A stretch of DNA of 48,841 nucleotides from Candidatus Tectimicrobiota bacterium (GCA_016190025.1 JACPRG010000051.1:1-48841), one strand, 5' to 3'; positions 28,829 through 38,025 are shown, numbered from the stretch's first letter. Program-made: numbers and translations. Notes: generated from the sequence alone by a model not told the origin.

Positions 28829-28950
28829 CTCGGGCTCGTCGAAAAGCGATGTTCTTGCCGGTTTCCGGCCGCGGGGCCGGGTGCGAAACCCACCCGATCA
28901 AGATACCCCTTCCGGGAGGGGCTCACAAGGGGGCGCGGGGAGGTGCGCCG

Positions 28951-29943
28951 TCAGAGATTCGAGAGCCTGGAGCGGGCCGTTTTCGCCTCTTCCGAATTGG
29001 GGAATTCGGTGACCAGTTGGGTCAAAAGCTGTTTGGCCGACTCCTTGTCCCCCAGGGCGAGGAAAGCGAATCCCTGTTTCAGGAGGGCGCCGGGGACTTT
29101 ATCCCCTTTGGCATAATTGATGACCACCTTGTCAAACTCCAGGATGGCCTTGTCGTAGCGCTTCTCCTGGTAGTACGTTTCGCCGATCCCGTACTGGGCG
29201 TCGTCCGCCAGCGGGGAGGTGGGAAAGCGGCGGAGGAATTCCTGGAATTTCTGCCGCGCTTCCGCCAGCTTTTTCGCCTGGATCAGGGCCGCGGCCTGCG
29301 TGTGGGCCCGCACGTCCTCCGCGACGCCCGGGGGCGGAGCCACGGCGGGAGGCGGCGCCGTCGGCGTGAGCGGCAGGACGGGCACCGTGGGCGGAGAGAT
29401 GGGGCTCGCCGTCTTCGACTTGGCCGCGGGCGGCGGTCTCGGGGGGGTGGCGGTCGGAGCCGACCGGGCGGCGGGCCGCTCCGGGGAGGGAGTGGTCGGA
29501 GAGGCCGCGGTGGGTCTCTTGAAGCCCAGGTTGTTTTTGACCAGGGTCAGCTCTTTTTCCAGCGCGGCCAAGCGACCCTCCAGGGCTTCCTTGAGTTCCT
29601 GCCGCTCTTTCTCGATCTGTTGCGCGCGGAAGCCCCGTTCCTCGGTCGCCCCGGTGGCCTTCGCAGCCGCCTGCTGCGTGCTCAGCAGACGAGATTCGAA
29701 ATCCGCCTGGAGTCGGCGGACCTCCTGCAATTCCTTCCGCAGGCTCTCCACACGGCTGGCGACCGGATCGACGGCGGACTCAACGGCCCGTTTCTGCTGG
29801 CCTTCCTCGTCCCGAAGCAGGCGGATCTCCCGCTGCAGCCGCCGGATGTCGGACCGGATGAGCTCCGCCTCCTCCGTGGTGAGGCAGCCCGTCAGCAGGA
29901 CCAACAGGCATCCGACCACTCCCGCCAATCGCGGAAACACCAC
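28951..29943 (-). CDS. cpoB: Tol-Pal system protein CpoB/YbgF, lipoprotein form
   Basis: 330 residues. The signal peptide ends in the lipobox LLTGC (Cys20), so it is a lipoprotein. A coiled coil follows (about 25-145: EAELIRSDIRRLQREIRLLRDEEG ... KERQELKEALEGRLAALEKELTLVKNN), then a long Pro/Ala/Thr linker (about 150-205) and three TPR-like repeats (AAALIQAKKLAEARQKFQEFLRRFP, DAQYGIGETYYQEKRYDKAILEFDKVV, ALLKQGFAFLALGDKESAKQLLTQLV). CpoB links the Tol complex with murein synthesis during division. The start is GTG at 29941-29943 with GGGAGAGG upstream. It is the last gene of the tol-pal cluster. Confidence 0.9.
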   Translation of the reverse strand: MVFPRLAGVVGCLLVLLTGCLTTEEAELIRSDIRRLQREIRLLRDEEGQQKRAVESAVDPVASRVESLRKELQEVRRLQADFESRLLSTQQAAAKATGATEERGFRAQQIEKERQELKEALEGRLAALEKELTLVKNNLGFKRPTAASPTTPSPERPAARSAPTATPPRPPPAAKSKTASPISPPTVPVLPLTPTAPPPAVAPPPGVAEDVRAHTQAAALIQAKKLAEARQKFQEFLRRFPTSPLADDAQYGIGETYYQEKRYDKAILEFDKVVINYAKGDKVPGALLKQGFAFLALGDKESAKQLLTQLVTEFPNSEEAKTARSRLSNL

Positions 29944-29991
29944 AATTCCTCTCCCTTCTTGAAGACAAAACGGGAGAAAGACTCCCTCCCC

Positions 29992-30564
29992 TTACTGGCC
30001 GACCACAACGAATTTCGCCCGGCGGTTTTTCGACCAGGCGGCTTCATTGTGCCCCGCGTCCAGCGGCCGTTCTTCTCCGAAGCTGATGGTCGAAATCCGG
30101 TTCGCGTCGATGCCCAGGGCCACCAGGTAGGCTTTCGCGCTGTTGGCGCGCCGGTCTCCCAGGGCCAGGTTGTATTGGACGGAGCCGCGTTCGTCGGCGT
30201 GGCCTTCGATCTGGACCCGGGCGTTGGCGTAGCGCTTGAGAAAACCAGCCTTCCGCTCGAGGATCGGCTTGAAATCTTCCTTGATTTCCGAGCGGTCGAA
30301 GTCGAAGTGAACGAGTTCGCCTTCAAAGGCGCGCATGGCGTCCTGGAACTCGCGCGCCTTCGTGTCTTCCTCCTTCACGCTGGGTGCCGAGGGCGCAGCG
30401 GGCGGCGCGGGGACTGCCGGCCGCGCAACCGGAGCCTCCCTGGGCTGGGCGGGCTGAGGCGGTTTTACTGGCTCCGGCGGCTTTCTTGGGCATCCCACCG
30501 CCAGGACGGAGACCCCGACGATCAAGAGAATTGGAATATGTTTACGGATCCTTTTGAGCCGCAT
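29992..30564 (-). CDS. pal: Peptidoglycan-associated lipoprotein Pal
   Basis: 190 residues: a signal peptide with lipobox LAVGC (Cys25), a Pro/Ala-rich linker (30-65) and an OmpA-like peptidoglycan-binding domain (VHFDFDRSEIKEDFKPIL ... VQIEGHADERGSVQYNLALGDRRANSAKAYLVALGIDANRISTISFGEERP), including the GHADERG motif and the Asp/Arg pair that bind diaminopimelate. It anchors the outer membrane to murein and binds TolB. The ATG at 30562-30564 has GGGGAGG 8 bp upstream; a frame extending to 30651 lacks a signal peptide start and is rejected. Confidence 0.96.
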   Translation of the reverse strand: MRLKRIRKHIPILLIVGVSVLAVGCPRKPPEPVKPPQPAQPREAPVARPAVPAPPAAPSAPSVKEEDTKAREFQDAMRAFEGELVHFDFDRSEIKEDFKPILERKAGFLKRYANARVQIEGHADERGSVQYNLALGDRRANSAKAYLVALGIDANRISTISFGEERPLDAGHNEAAWSKNRRAKFVVVGQ

Positions 30565-30709
30565 CTGTTTACCTCCCCATGGTGTCATCCTAGTGGCTAC
30601 GTCCGGACATCCCTCGTACAGCTCCACACATCTCCATCCTCCCCTCAGCACAGTGCCCCAATATAGTGATCCGCCTTATCAAACGCCAGGGGCGCACGGC
30701 CGTTTCAAA

Positions 30710-32065
30710 TTATTTTTCTCCCGTCCTCTGGACTCGGGGACTCCAGGAGGGGGTTTCCCCCTTTCCCAGCCGCTTCAGCCAGCCGGTCGCCACGTTCAGG
30801 AGAGCCACGTGCTTTTCCTCCCGGCCGCCGGAGGAGGTGAAGGCCAAAAACCGCCCGTCGGGGGACCAGGACGGATCGGTCTGCTTGCCCGGGGCCGAAG
30901 TGACCCTCCGGAGCCCTGTTCCGTCCGGCCGGATGACGGACAGCTTGAATTCGCCGTCGACGGTGCCGTTGAAGGCGATGAGGTCGCCCTTGGGGGACCA
31001 GACGGGCGAGGAGTTGTACCGACCCTCGAACGTGAGCCGCCGGATGTTCTGCCCGTTTGCATCCATGAGGTAGATCTGAGGGGACCCGGAGCGGTTGGAC
31101 GTGAAGGCCAGGGTCTTGCCGTCGGGAGACCAGGCCGGGTCCACGTCGATGGCGAAGTGTTCGGTCAGCCGGCGCAGCAGGCGCCCGTCCCCGTGAAGCA
31201 GGTAGAGGTCGGTGTTCCCCCGGCGGCTGAGGGCCACGGCCATGAGGGCGCCGTCCGGCGACCAGACGGCGCCCGTGGCCATATCGGCGTCGAGGGGAAG
31301 GCGGCGGCTCCCCCCCCGGATGAGGTCCGCCACATATATGGCCGGCTGCCGCTGCTGATAGGAGGTGTAGGCCAGCTTTTGCCCGTCCGGGGACCAGGCG
31401 GGTTTCAGGTTGATCGACCCGTTGCGGGTGATCTGGCGGGAGGAGAACCCGTCGTAGTCCATGAGGGAGATCTCCTTGACGCCCTGCCGGGAGGAGACGA
31501 AGGCGATCTGGCCGTCAAAGGTCCCGGGCTCACCCGTGAAGAAGCGGACCACCTCGTTGGCGAAACTGTGGGCGATGCGCCGGAAGTCATCCGGGCGGCC
31601 GACATATTTCTTGCCGACCACCATGCTGCTCCGGACGACCACGAACAGTCGGGCCTCCACCTCGAGGCGGTCTCCTTCCAGGCGGAATCCGCCTTTGATC
31701 AGGGCCTCCGCCCCGATGGCGCTCCAGTTGCGAAAGTCGATCTCCTCGGGGATGAGCGCCCCGCCGAGCGGGTCTTCCAGGAACGAGACGGGGTCGAGCA
31801 GCCGGAAAAGCCCCGTCGCCTTCAGGTCCTCCGAGATGACTTGGCTGATCTTGAGTCCCAGGGGCGAGGCGGCCTCTTGGGAACCCAGGTTGCGGAACGC
31901 GTCAACGGCCAAGGGGAGCTGGCGGCCCCCGCCGGGGCCGATGATGATGAAGTCCTGGGGCTGGACCTGGGCCGGCGCGGAACCGATCAGAAGGGCCCAC
32001 AGGGCGAGGCAGACGGCCAGAAAAACTGTCCGGAGGGGATTTTTGACTCGGGCGGGGGCGCTCAA
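30710..32065 (-). CDS. tolB: Tol-Pal system translocation protein TolB
   Basis: 451 residues: a signal peptide (hydrophobic TVFLAVCLALWALLIG, cleavage near PAQA-like APA-QV), an alpha/beta N-terminal domain (about 35-180) and a six-bladed beta-propeller with repeated WSPDG motifs (KPAWSPDGQKLAYTS, GAVWSPDGALMAVAL, DPAWSPDGKTLAFTS, SPVWSPKGDLIAFNG, DPSWSPDGRFLAFTS). It is periplasmic and interacts with Pal and TolA. The start is a TTG at 32063-32065 that overlaps the tolA stop by 4 bp; no better start lies between it and the signal peptide. Confidence 0.95.
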   Translation of the reverse strand: MSAPARVKNPLRTVFLAVCLALWALLIGSAPAQVQPQDFIIIGPGGGRQLPLAVDAFRNLGSQEAASPLGLKISQVISEDLKATGLFRLLDPVSFLEDPLGGALIPEEIDFRNWSAIGAEALIKGGFRLEGDRLEVEARLFVVVRSSMVVGKKYVGRPDDFRRIAHSFANEVVRFFTGEPGTFDGQIAFVSSRQGVKEISLMDYDGFSSRQITRNGSINLKPAWSPDGQKLAYTSYQQRQPAIYVADLIRGGSRRLPLDADMATGAVWSPDGALMAVALSRRGNTDLYLLHGDGRLLRRLTEHFAIDVDPAWSPDGKTLAFTSNRSGSPQIYLMDANGQNIRRLTFEGRYNSSPVWSPKGDLIAFNGTVDGEFKLSVIRPDGTGLRRVTSAPGKQTDPSWSPDGRFLAFTSSGGREEKHVALLNVATGWLKRLGKGETPSWSPRVQRTGEK

Positions 32066-32994
32066 CGGGACAACCCTCGATGGATTTTGGGGTCGAACAG
32101 AAGTCCCTGAATCATGACTCGGCCGGGGATTTCAGGCGGCAGGGGGGGCAGACCGCCTCCGGCCTGGACCTTGGCGACTGCCCGCAGGACCGACTCGTCG
32201 AAATATCGGTCTCCAGAGGGCTTTTGGACCTCGGTCTTTACGATCTGCCCGCTGCGGTCAATGTGGATGACGACGGTGGCGGTCAGGTCCTCCCTCTGAA
32301 GAGTCCTTGGCAGGACCCAGGCCGCATAGAAAATGCGGGCCAGCTCGTTCTTGTACGTGTTCAGCCCGGTTCCGGTCGCCCCCGGCACGCCGAGTCCGCC
32401 CCCGCCTCGGCCCGGTCCGCCGGGGCCCCCGGGGGGGCCGTCTGCCCCGGGCCTTCCAGCGTGAGCCAGGATGCGCTCGCGGATGCGGGCGAGCGCATCG
32501 GCTTCCTGGGCCGTGAGCTCCTTTTTCGGGGGCTGCTTGGGGGGGCTTGGCCGGGGCGTCTCTTTGCGGGTTTTTTCCGCGGCCTTGGGCGGCGCCTCCG
32601 GCTTCTTGGCCGGGGCGGCCTTGGGGACCCTGACTACCTTCTCGGCCTTCGGCGGCCGTTTTGGCGGGGCCTTCTTTTCGGTTTTGATTTCGGGTGTTTC
32701 CTTGGCCTTTGGCGGCTGGACTGCGGACACCTCGGACTTGGGGGCGGGCTTTTGCTCCGCTTTCGGGGGCTCTTTGGGTAGGGGCGGGCTTGCGGCCGGT
32801 TCCCCTCCGGGGGGGAGACCGATGTCTCCCGGCCCCACCAGGCTCACGCTCAGGGCGGGGGCGTACAGGGTGAGTCGGGGTCCCGACCCGGAGGCCAGCA
32901 TGACCGCCCCGCCCAGGATGAGGGCGTGGATCCCCACCGAGACCCCCACCATGAGGCCCCATCGGGGTTTGGGTTCCGGGTCGTCGTGTCTCAT
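32062..32994 (-). CDS. tolA: TolA/TonB-type energy-transducing protein
   Basis: 310 residues: one N-terminal membrane anchor (WGLMVGVSVGIHALILGGAVML, including the SHLS-like SVGIHA patch that meets TolQ/R), a long Lys/Pro/Ala-rich periplasmic arm (about 65-165), a glycine-rich hinge (ADGPPGGPGGPGRGGGG) and a C-terminal TonB/TolA domain (LARIFYAAWVLPRTLQREDLTATVVIHIDRSGQIVKTEVQKPSGDRYFDESVLRAVAKV). It carries proton-motive-force energy to TolB-Pal. It overlaps tolR and tolB by 4 bp each. Confidence 0.92.
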   Translation of the reverse strand: MRHDDPEPKPRWGLMVGVSVGIHALILGGAVMLASGSGPRLTLYAPALSVSLVGPGDIGLPPGGEPAASPPLPKEPPKAEQKPAPKSEVSAVQPPKAKETPEIKTEKKAPPKRPPKAEKVVRVPKAAPAKKPEAPPKAAEKTRKETPRPSPPKQPPKKELTAQEADALARIRERILAHAGRPGADGPPGGPGGPGRGGGGLGVPGATGTGLNTYKNELARIFYAAWVLPRTLQREDLTATVVIHIDRSGQIVKTEVQKPSGDRYFDESVLRAVAKVQAGGGLPPLPPEIPGRVMIQGLLFDPKIHRGLSR

Positions 32995-33407
32995 GGCTTG
33001 GTGACGGTGGCCGACTCGGTCACCATGCCGACGCGCTGGATCCCGCTGGCCCGGATGGCGGCCATGGTCTCCACCACGAAGCCGTAGGGGACATCCTTGT
33101 CGGCGCGCAGGAAAACCTCTTTGCGGGGCTTCTCTTTGTAGATGGCCTCCAGCTTGGCGCGAAGCTGGGGGATGCTCAACGGGGCCCGGTTGAGGAACAC
33201 CCGGCGGTCTTTGGCGATGGACACGATGAGCTGGTCTGCCTCGAGAGGGAGCTCCCGCGCGGCCACGGGCGGCAGGTCCACGTCCACGCCCTGCTGGAGA
33301 AACGGGGCCGTCACCATGAAGATGATGAGCAGCACCAGCATCACGTCCACCAGGGGAGTCACGTTGATCTCCGCCAGAGCTCTTCCGTTTCTTGCATTGA
33401 GGACCAC
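32991..33407 (-). CDS. tolR: TolR/ExbD-type proton channel subunit
   Basis: 138 residues with one membrane helix (EINVTPLVDVMLVLLIIFMVTAPFL) bearing the essential Asp of the ExbD/TolR/MotB family in PLVDVMLVLLIIF, followed by a periplasmic dimer domain (EVFLRADKDVPYGFVVETMAAIRASGIQRVGMVT). With TolQ it forms the proton channel that energises TolA. The start is GTG at 33405-33407; the stop overlaps tolA by 4 bp. Confidence 0.95.
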   Translation of the reverse strand: MVLNARNGRALAEINVTPLVDVMLVLLIIFMVTAPFLQQGVDVDLPPVAARELPLEADQLIVSIAKDRRVFLNRAPLSIPQLRAKLEAIYKEKPRKEVFLRADKDVPYGFVVETMAAIRASGIQRVGMVTESATVTKP

Positions 33408-33444
33408 GGTCCCTGTCTCTTTCCCGCCCCTTGGATGTCGGGGA

Positions 33445-34164
33445 TCAGCGGCTCGCGTAGTAACGCTCGACCAGGTTCATGAACTCGTCGGAGAAGTTCT
33501 CCATCTCGGTTGCAAGGGTCTGCACGCGCCTCAAGTAGGCGTTGTAGGCGATGACCGCCGGGATGGCCGCCGCCAGGCCCATCGCCGTCGCGATGAGGGC
33601 CTCGCTGATGCCCGGCGCCACGACCGCCAGGCTCGCCGCGCCGGTCCGGCCGATGCCGCGGAAGGCGTCCATGATCCCCCACACCGTTCCGAACAGGCCG
33701 ATGAAGGGCGTGGCGCTGCCTGTGGTGGCCAGAAAGGTGAGGGTCTTCTCCAGCCGGGAGGTTTCCAGGTTGCGGGCGCGGGACATGGCCCGGCTCACGT
33801 TTTGCAGGACGGCGGTCTCAGGCGCCACCAAAACCCCACCTTCTGACTCGGTCTTGGAGACCACCGGATGCAGGCGCGAGAGCTCGCGGTACCCGGCGCG
33901 GAAGACCTTCGCCACCGGGCTGTGGATCCATCCTTCGGACTTTTCGTAGAGGGCATCAAGCCGCTGGTTGTTCCAAAAGGCGTGGAGGAACTTTTCGGTC
34001 TGCTCCCGGGCATGGGTCAAGGTCCGGTATTTGGTGAAGATGATGGCCCACGAGAGGACGGAGAAGGCGACGAGGATCAAGAGAACCAGCTGGACCACGG
34101 GCCCAGCGTGGAAGATCAGGCTCCAGAGACCGCCCCCCTGGGAAAGGTCTGTGACGGTAGGCAC
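33445..34164 (-). CDS. tolQ: TolQ/ExbB-type proton channel subunit
   Basis: 239 residues with three membrane segments: GLWSLIFHAGPVVQLVLLILVAFSVLSWAIIF near the N-terminus, then LTFLATTGSATPFIGLFGTVWGIMDAF and APGISEALIATAMGLAAAIPAVIAYNAYL, the conserved MotA/TolQ/ExbB core with its channel-lining threonines. I chose the GTG at 34162-34164 because AGAGG precedes it and because the predicted transcript start (near 34194) lies downstream of the alternative GTG at 34198-34200. It is the first gene of the tol-pal cluster. Confidence 0.93.
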   Translation of the reverse strand: MPTVTDLSQGGGLWSLIFHAGPVVQLVLLILVAFSVLSWAIIFTKYRTLTHAREQTEKFLHAFWNNQRLDALYEKSEGWIHSPVAKVFRAGYRELSRLHPVVSKTESEGGVLVAPETAVLQNVSRAMSRARNLETSRLEKTLTFLATTGSATPFIGLFGTVWGIMDAFRGIGRTGAASLAVVAPGISEALIATAMGLAAAIPAVIAYNAYLRRVQTLATEMENFSDEFMNLVERYYASR

Positions 34165-34200
34165 TTGACCTCTCAATCGCAAAAGCCCAACACTTAACAC

Positions 34201-34229
34201 AACCTAGCAACCTGGGGCCGGAAAGTCAA
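34201..34229 (-). promoter_or_regulatory. Candidate promoter of the tol-pal cluster
   Basis: On the minus strand TTGACT (34224-34229, 5 of 6) and TAGGTT (34201-34206, 3 of 6) with a 17-bp spacer, in the divergent region shared with slt. Confidence 0.45.
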
Positions 34230-34280
34230 TGGGTTGGCGCTTTCCCGGGGCGGTTCGGGCCGCAGGTTTGTGGAGCCGGT

Positions 34281-34309
34281 TTGAGAAGGGGCGGGTCTCG
34301 GTGGATAAT
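34281..34309 (+). promoter_or_regulatory. Sigma-70 promoter of slt-anmK
   Basis: TTGAGA (5 of 6) and GATAAT (5 of 6) with an exact 17-bp spacer. The predicted start near 34316 is about 27 nt before the slt ATG, which also excludes longer in-frame starts upstream. Confidence 0.7.
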
Positions 34310-34342
34310 GGGCGCGGTTTCACGATACGGCTCCGGTTCTTG

Positions 34343-36643
34343 ATGCGTATGACCCATTTGAACTTCCTGAAACAGCCGCTTCGACGCTCGGTTTTCGTCC
34401 TTCTCGCCGGAGCGCCCCTGATGGCCGCCGGCCTCCCCCCGGGGAGCGGGATTCAGCCGGCTCAGGCGGATTCCGCGTCCGTCGCCTGGGTCGTCGAGGA
34501 GCTTCCCGGGGGGCCGCGACGGCTTCCGAACGAGCTGGCCCTCGCGCTGCGGGCGCTGGCGGAGGGGGACTTCGATGCGGCCGCCCGGTTGGCCGAGACG
34601 TTTTTGCGGCGGCCCCTGGACGGGGGTTTCGATCCCTGGAAGGGGAGGGCGCGGCTCGCCGCCGCCCGGGCCCACCTGGAAGCGGGTCGGCCGTCGGAGG
34701 CCCTGCGGCTTCTCGAGGGAGGCGCCGAGTCTGCGCCCGGGCTTTCGGCGCGCGCCCGCTTCCTCAAGGCCCTCGCCTTGGAAAGGCTGGGCCGGCACCT
34801 GGACGCGGCGAAAATCTTTGATTCCGTTGGCAGAAGGGGCCGCCTGGCGGCGGCCTCGCTGAGCGCGGCGTCCCGGGCCTGGTTCCAGGCGGGAAACTGT
34901 CCCAAGACCGCTTCCGCCGCCCGCGCCCTTGAGGCCGGACACCCCTCCCACGCGGACGTCCCCAAGGCGTTTCTGCTTCGGGGGCGATGTCTGGAGGCGG
35001 GGGGCGACCTGGTCGGGGCTGTGCGGATCTACCACCGTCTTTGGCTGCGCTTTCCGCTCCAGGAGGAGGCCGCTGAGGCCGAAAGACGCTTGGAGGACCT
35101 GGAGAAGCGGGGGATCGTCCTTCCTCGCCCGACCACGGAAGAGCTGTGGCGGAGAACCCAGTCGCTCCAAGAGGCGAGGCGCATCCGCGAGGCCCTGGAG
35201 GGCTGGCGGGTCCTTCTCAGGAAGCCCTTGGCTTCGGCGGCGCGGATGGAGGCCGTTTTTTACGTAGGCCTCGATCTGTATTTTCTTCGGGACAACGAGA
35301 ATGCGGCCCGACATCTCCGTTGGGTGGCCGACCGCGATGGCGCGGGCCGCTGGGGGCCAAGGGCCCTGTATTATCTCGCGCGGGTCAAGCTCCGGCAGGG
35401 GGACCGGGAGGGGTTCGAAAGATCCGCGGGAGAGGTCGTGGCTTCTGATCCGAAAGGCCCTTGGGCGCGGCGGCTCCTTTTCCTCTGGGCGCGGGTAGAG
35501 GAGGACGACGGTCTTCTGGAGCCGTCTCTCGAGCGGTACCGCCTCCTGGCGGCCGGGCCTCCGGGCGCCGAGTGGGCCGACGAGGCGCGCTGGCGCGTCG
35601 GGTGGATCCACTTTCGCCGGGGGCGGTTGGACGAGGCCGAGCGGGTCTTTGCCGACCTGGGGAGGGAGCGGCCTCGCGCGCCCGTGGCGCAGGCCGCGTT
35701 CTTCTGGGCGGGCCGGGCCGCCGAGGGGGCGAAGCGACCCACCGCCAGCTCTTATTACCGCTCGGCTGTTCGTCTGGACCCCTTGTCGTACTACGGCCAG
35801 TTGGCCGCTGAGCGCCTCGGAGGAGGGGAGTCCCGGAGGGGAAACGCGGGCTCTGTCCCTCGATTTTTGAAGAGGCCCTCTTTTGACCGGAGGGCGCGGG
35901 AGGTTGTGGAGGGGGCGGAAGAGTTTTTCCTGGCGGGCTTTTTTCGGGCCGCCGCCGAGGCGCTGGAGGACGGCCGGCTCGACGACCCCTATTTCCTGTA
36001 TCAGCGGGCCCGGCTTCTCTATCGCGCCCGGGACTACCACGAAGCCCTCCGGATTCTTCACCGTCCGGCGTTTTGGCCCGCCCGCGTCGGGTTGGACCGG
36101 CCGCCCGGGTCGTTCTGGCGCATGATGTATCCCCTGGACCGGCGGACTCTCGAGGCCGGGCGTGCCGTCCGCGCGGCCTCCGGCGTGGACCCGCTGCTGA
36201 TCTACGCCGTCATCCTCGCGGAGAGCTCGTACGACCCCGACGCCCTTTCTGTGGCCGGCGCCAGAGGGCTCATGCAGGTGATGCCAGGAACGGGCCGGCG
36301 CGTGGCCCGAAGCCTTGACCTTCCGCCCCCCTCGGAGGAGGAGCTCTTCCGTCCGGGCTTGAACGTCCGCCTGGGCGGCCATCACCTGGGAGGGCTGCTG
36401 GCCCACTTCGGGGGCCGGACGGCGCCGGCCGTGGCCGCATACAACGCGGGCAGAGGGGCCGCCGAGGAGTGGTGGAGGGTGAACGGCCATTTGGATGAGG
36501 CATCCTTCATCGCGACGATCCCTTACCGGGAGACGCGGCGGTACGTCCGAAAGGTCTTGGCTTACTACCGCCAGTACCGGCTTCGGTACGGGGAAGACCC
36601 GGAGGGCGCGATGCGTGGGACGGGCGAGGCCGCCGCGCCGTGA
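34343..36643 (+). CDS. slt: Soluble lytic murein transglycosylase with long TPR-like superhelix
   Basis: 766 residues. A signal peptide (LRRSVFVLLAGAPLMAAG, cleavage near AQA-DS) leads into a long alpha-helical superhelix of TPR-like repeats (about 60-600) and a C-terminal goose-lysozyme-like SLT domain: GVDPLLIYAVILAESSYDPDALSVAGARGLMQVMPGTGRRVA, with catalytic Glu at about residue 627, and VAAYNAGRGAAEEWW. It cleaves murein in the periplasm and releases 1,6-anhydro-MurNAc products. The ATG at 34343 is the first start after the predicted transcript start; its ribosome site is weak. It overlaps anmK by 4 bp. Confidence 0.92.
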   Translation: MRMTHLNFLKQPLRRSVFVLLAGAPLMAAGLPPGSGIQPAQADSASVAWVVEELPGGPRRLPNELALALRALAEGDFDAAARLAETFLRRPLDGGFDPWKGRARLAAARAHLEAGRPSEALRLLEGGAESAPGLSARARFLKALALERLGRHLDAAKIFDSVGRRGRLAAASLSAASRAWFQAGNCPKTASAARALEAGHPSHADVPKAFLLRGRCLEAGGDLVGAVRIYHRLWLRFPLQEEAAEAERRLEDLEKRGIVLPRPTTEELWRRTQSLQEARRIREALEGWRVLLRKPLASAARMEAVFYVGLDLYFLRDNENAARHLRWVADRDGAGRWGPRALYYLARVKLRQGDREGFERSAGEVVASDPKGPWARRLLFLWARVEEDDGLLEPSLERYRLLAAGPPGAEWADEARWRVGWIHFRRGRLDEAERVFADLGRERPRAPVAQAAFFWAGRAAEGAKRPTASSYYRSAVRLDPLSYYGQLAAERLGGGESRRGNAGSVPRFLKRPSFDRRAREVVEGAEEFFLAGFFRAAAEALEDGRLDDPYFLYQRARLLYRARDYHEALRILHRPAFWPARVGLDRPPGSFWRMMYPLDRRTLEAGRAVRAASGVDPLLIYAVILAESSYDPDALSVAGARGLMQVMPGTGRRVARSLDLPPPSEEELFRPGLNVRLGGHHLGGLLAHFGGRTAPAVAAYNAGRGAAEEWWRVNGHLDEASFIATIPYRETRRYVRKVLAYYRQYRLRYGEDPEGAMRGTGEAAAP

Positions 36644-37908
36644 GACCGTCCTATCCGCTTCCCCCCGGGTCATCCCCGTTGAAGGGAACCCTCTTCATCG
36701 GCCTCATGTCGGGGACGTCGGCGGACGGGATCGACGCGTCACTGATTTCCGTCGTCGCCGAGGCCGGCCGCGCCGAGGTCCGACTGATCGCTCACCGGCC
36801 GTTCCCCTTTCCGCCGTCCCTCCGGGCGCGGATTCTTCGGCTCTCTGAGGTCTCCCCCCCGCCAGGGGGGCCTGCGGGCCAGTCCACCGCCGATCTGGCG
36901 GTCCTGCACTACGAGCTGGGCGAGCGGTTCGCGGCCGCCGCGGCGGGCGTGACGGGAGGGGCGGGGGTCGGCCTGTCCGGTGTCTCGGCCGTCGGCTCTC
37001 ATGGGCAGACGGTCTGCCACCGGCCGCCCCTGGGACCCCGGCGCGCCCGCGCGACGCTCCAGATTGGCGAGGCGGCCGTCATCGCGGAGCGGACGGGGGT
37101 CACAACGGTGGCGGACTTCCGGCCGGCGGACGTCGCGGCGGGGGGCCTCGGCGCGCCCCTCACCCCCTATGCCCACGGGCTCTTGTTCTCGCGGCCCGAC
37201 AGGCCCGTCCTCGTCGTCAACCTCGGGGGGATCGCCAACGTCACTTGGATTCCGCCCGCCCGCAGGCCGGATGACCCGGAGAGTCTTTCGGGCCTGCGGG
37301 GGTTCGATACCGGACCGGCCAACATGATGCTCGACGCCGCCGTGAGGAGGTTCAGCCGGGGGCGGATGGCCTACGACCCGGGGGGACACATGGCCTCGCG
37401 GGGGGCCGTGGAAGAAAAACTCCTCTGTCACCTGATGGGCCATCCCTTCGTCCGCCGGAAACCGCCCAAGGCCACGGGGCGGGAGGACTTCGGGGCGCAC
37501 TTCCTGGCGGATGCCGCTCGCGCCTTCCTCGGCCTGCGGGGCCGGAAGGGGGTTCGGTTCGGGTCGCCGGCCTTCTGTGATTTCCTGGCCACCCTGGCAA
37601 CCTTCACGACCCGCTCCATCGGAAAACAGGTCAAACGATTTCTTCCGCCCTTTGGAGAGGCCGTCGTCTGCGGGGGCGGCGCGCGGAATGACGTCCTGAT
37701 GAGAGGGCTTCGGGCGGAGTTCCCGGAGGCCGAGGTCGTCCCGTCGGATGAGCGGGGAATTCCCGCGAACGCCGTCGAGGCGGTTTCCTTCGCGCTCCTG
37801 GCCAGGGCGGCGCTCTTGGGCGTCCCGGCCAACGTCCCCGGGATCACCGGCGCCCGCCGGCCGGTCATCCTGGGGAAGATCGTCCCGGGCAGGGCCAAGG
37901 AGGGTTAG
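36640..37908 (+). CDS. anmK: Anhydro-N-acetylmuramic acid kinase
   Basis: 422 residues of the ASKHA fold: FIGLMSGTSADGIDASLI at the N-terminus (phosphate 1 loop), GSHGQTVCHRP, IGEAAVIAERTGVTTVADFRPADVAAGGLGAPLTPYA, LVVNLGGIANVT and GFDTGPANMMLDA (about 221-233), and CGGGARNDVLM near the end. It opens and phosphorylates 1,6-anhydro-MurNAc to MurNAc-6-phosphate in murein recycling. Its GTG start overlaps the slt stop (36640-36643), so the enzyme that makes the substrate and the one that uses it are translationally coupled. Confidence 0.94.
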   Translation: MRPSYPLPPGSSPLKGTLFIGLMSGTSADGIDASLISVVAEAGRAEVRLIAHRPFPFPPSLRARILRLSEVSPPPGGPAGQSTADLAVLHYELGERFAAAAAGVTGGAGVGLSGVSAVGSHGQTVCHRPPLGPRRARATLQIGEAAVIAERTGVTTVADFRPADVAAGGLGAPLTPYAHGLLFSRPDRPVLVVNLGGIANVTWIPPARRPDDPESLSGLRGFDTGPANMMLDAAVRRFSRGRMAYDPGGHMASRGAVEEKLLCHLMGHPFVRRKPPKATGREDFGAHFLADAARAFLGLRGRKGVRFGSPAFCDFLATLATFTTRSIGKQVKRFLPPFGEAVVCGGGARNDVLMRGLRAEFPEAEVVPSDERGIPANAVEAVSFALLARAALLGVPANVPGITGARRPVILGKIVPGRAKEG

Positions 37909-37995
37909 CGCGGGAGGATTCGCGTTTCTGGATTGCCCCCCGGAAGTCCGCCGGTCTTCAGAGTTCCTTTCGCCTCCCTGGACGGACGTTGACCG

Positions 37996-38025
37996 TTGAC
38001 GCAAGACGCCGAGTCCTTCTATACT
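37996..38025 (+). promoter_or_regulatory. Sigma-70 promoter of the amidohydrolase cluster
   Basis: TTGACG (5 of 6) and TATACT (38020-38025, 5 of 6) with an 18-bp spacer. The predicted start near 38032 gives a leader of about 84 nt. Confidence 0.65.

Noticed and set aside
28910..28925. Hairpin CCCCTTCC/GGGAGGGG between cpoB and AsmA as a terminator
   Set aside because: The stem has a mismatch, there is no real loop, and no T-run follows on the minus strand; the genes may be co-transcribed.
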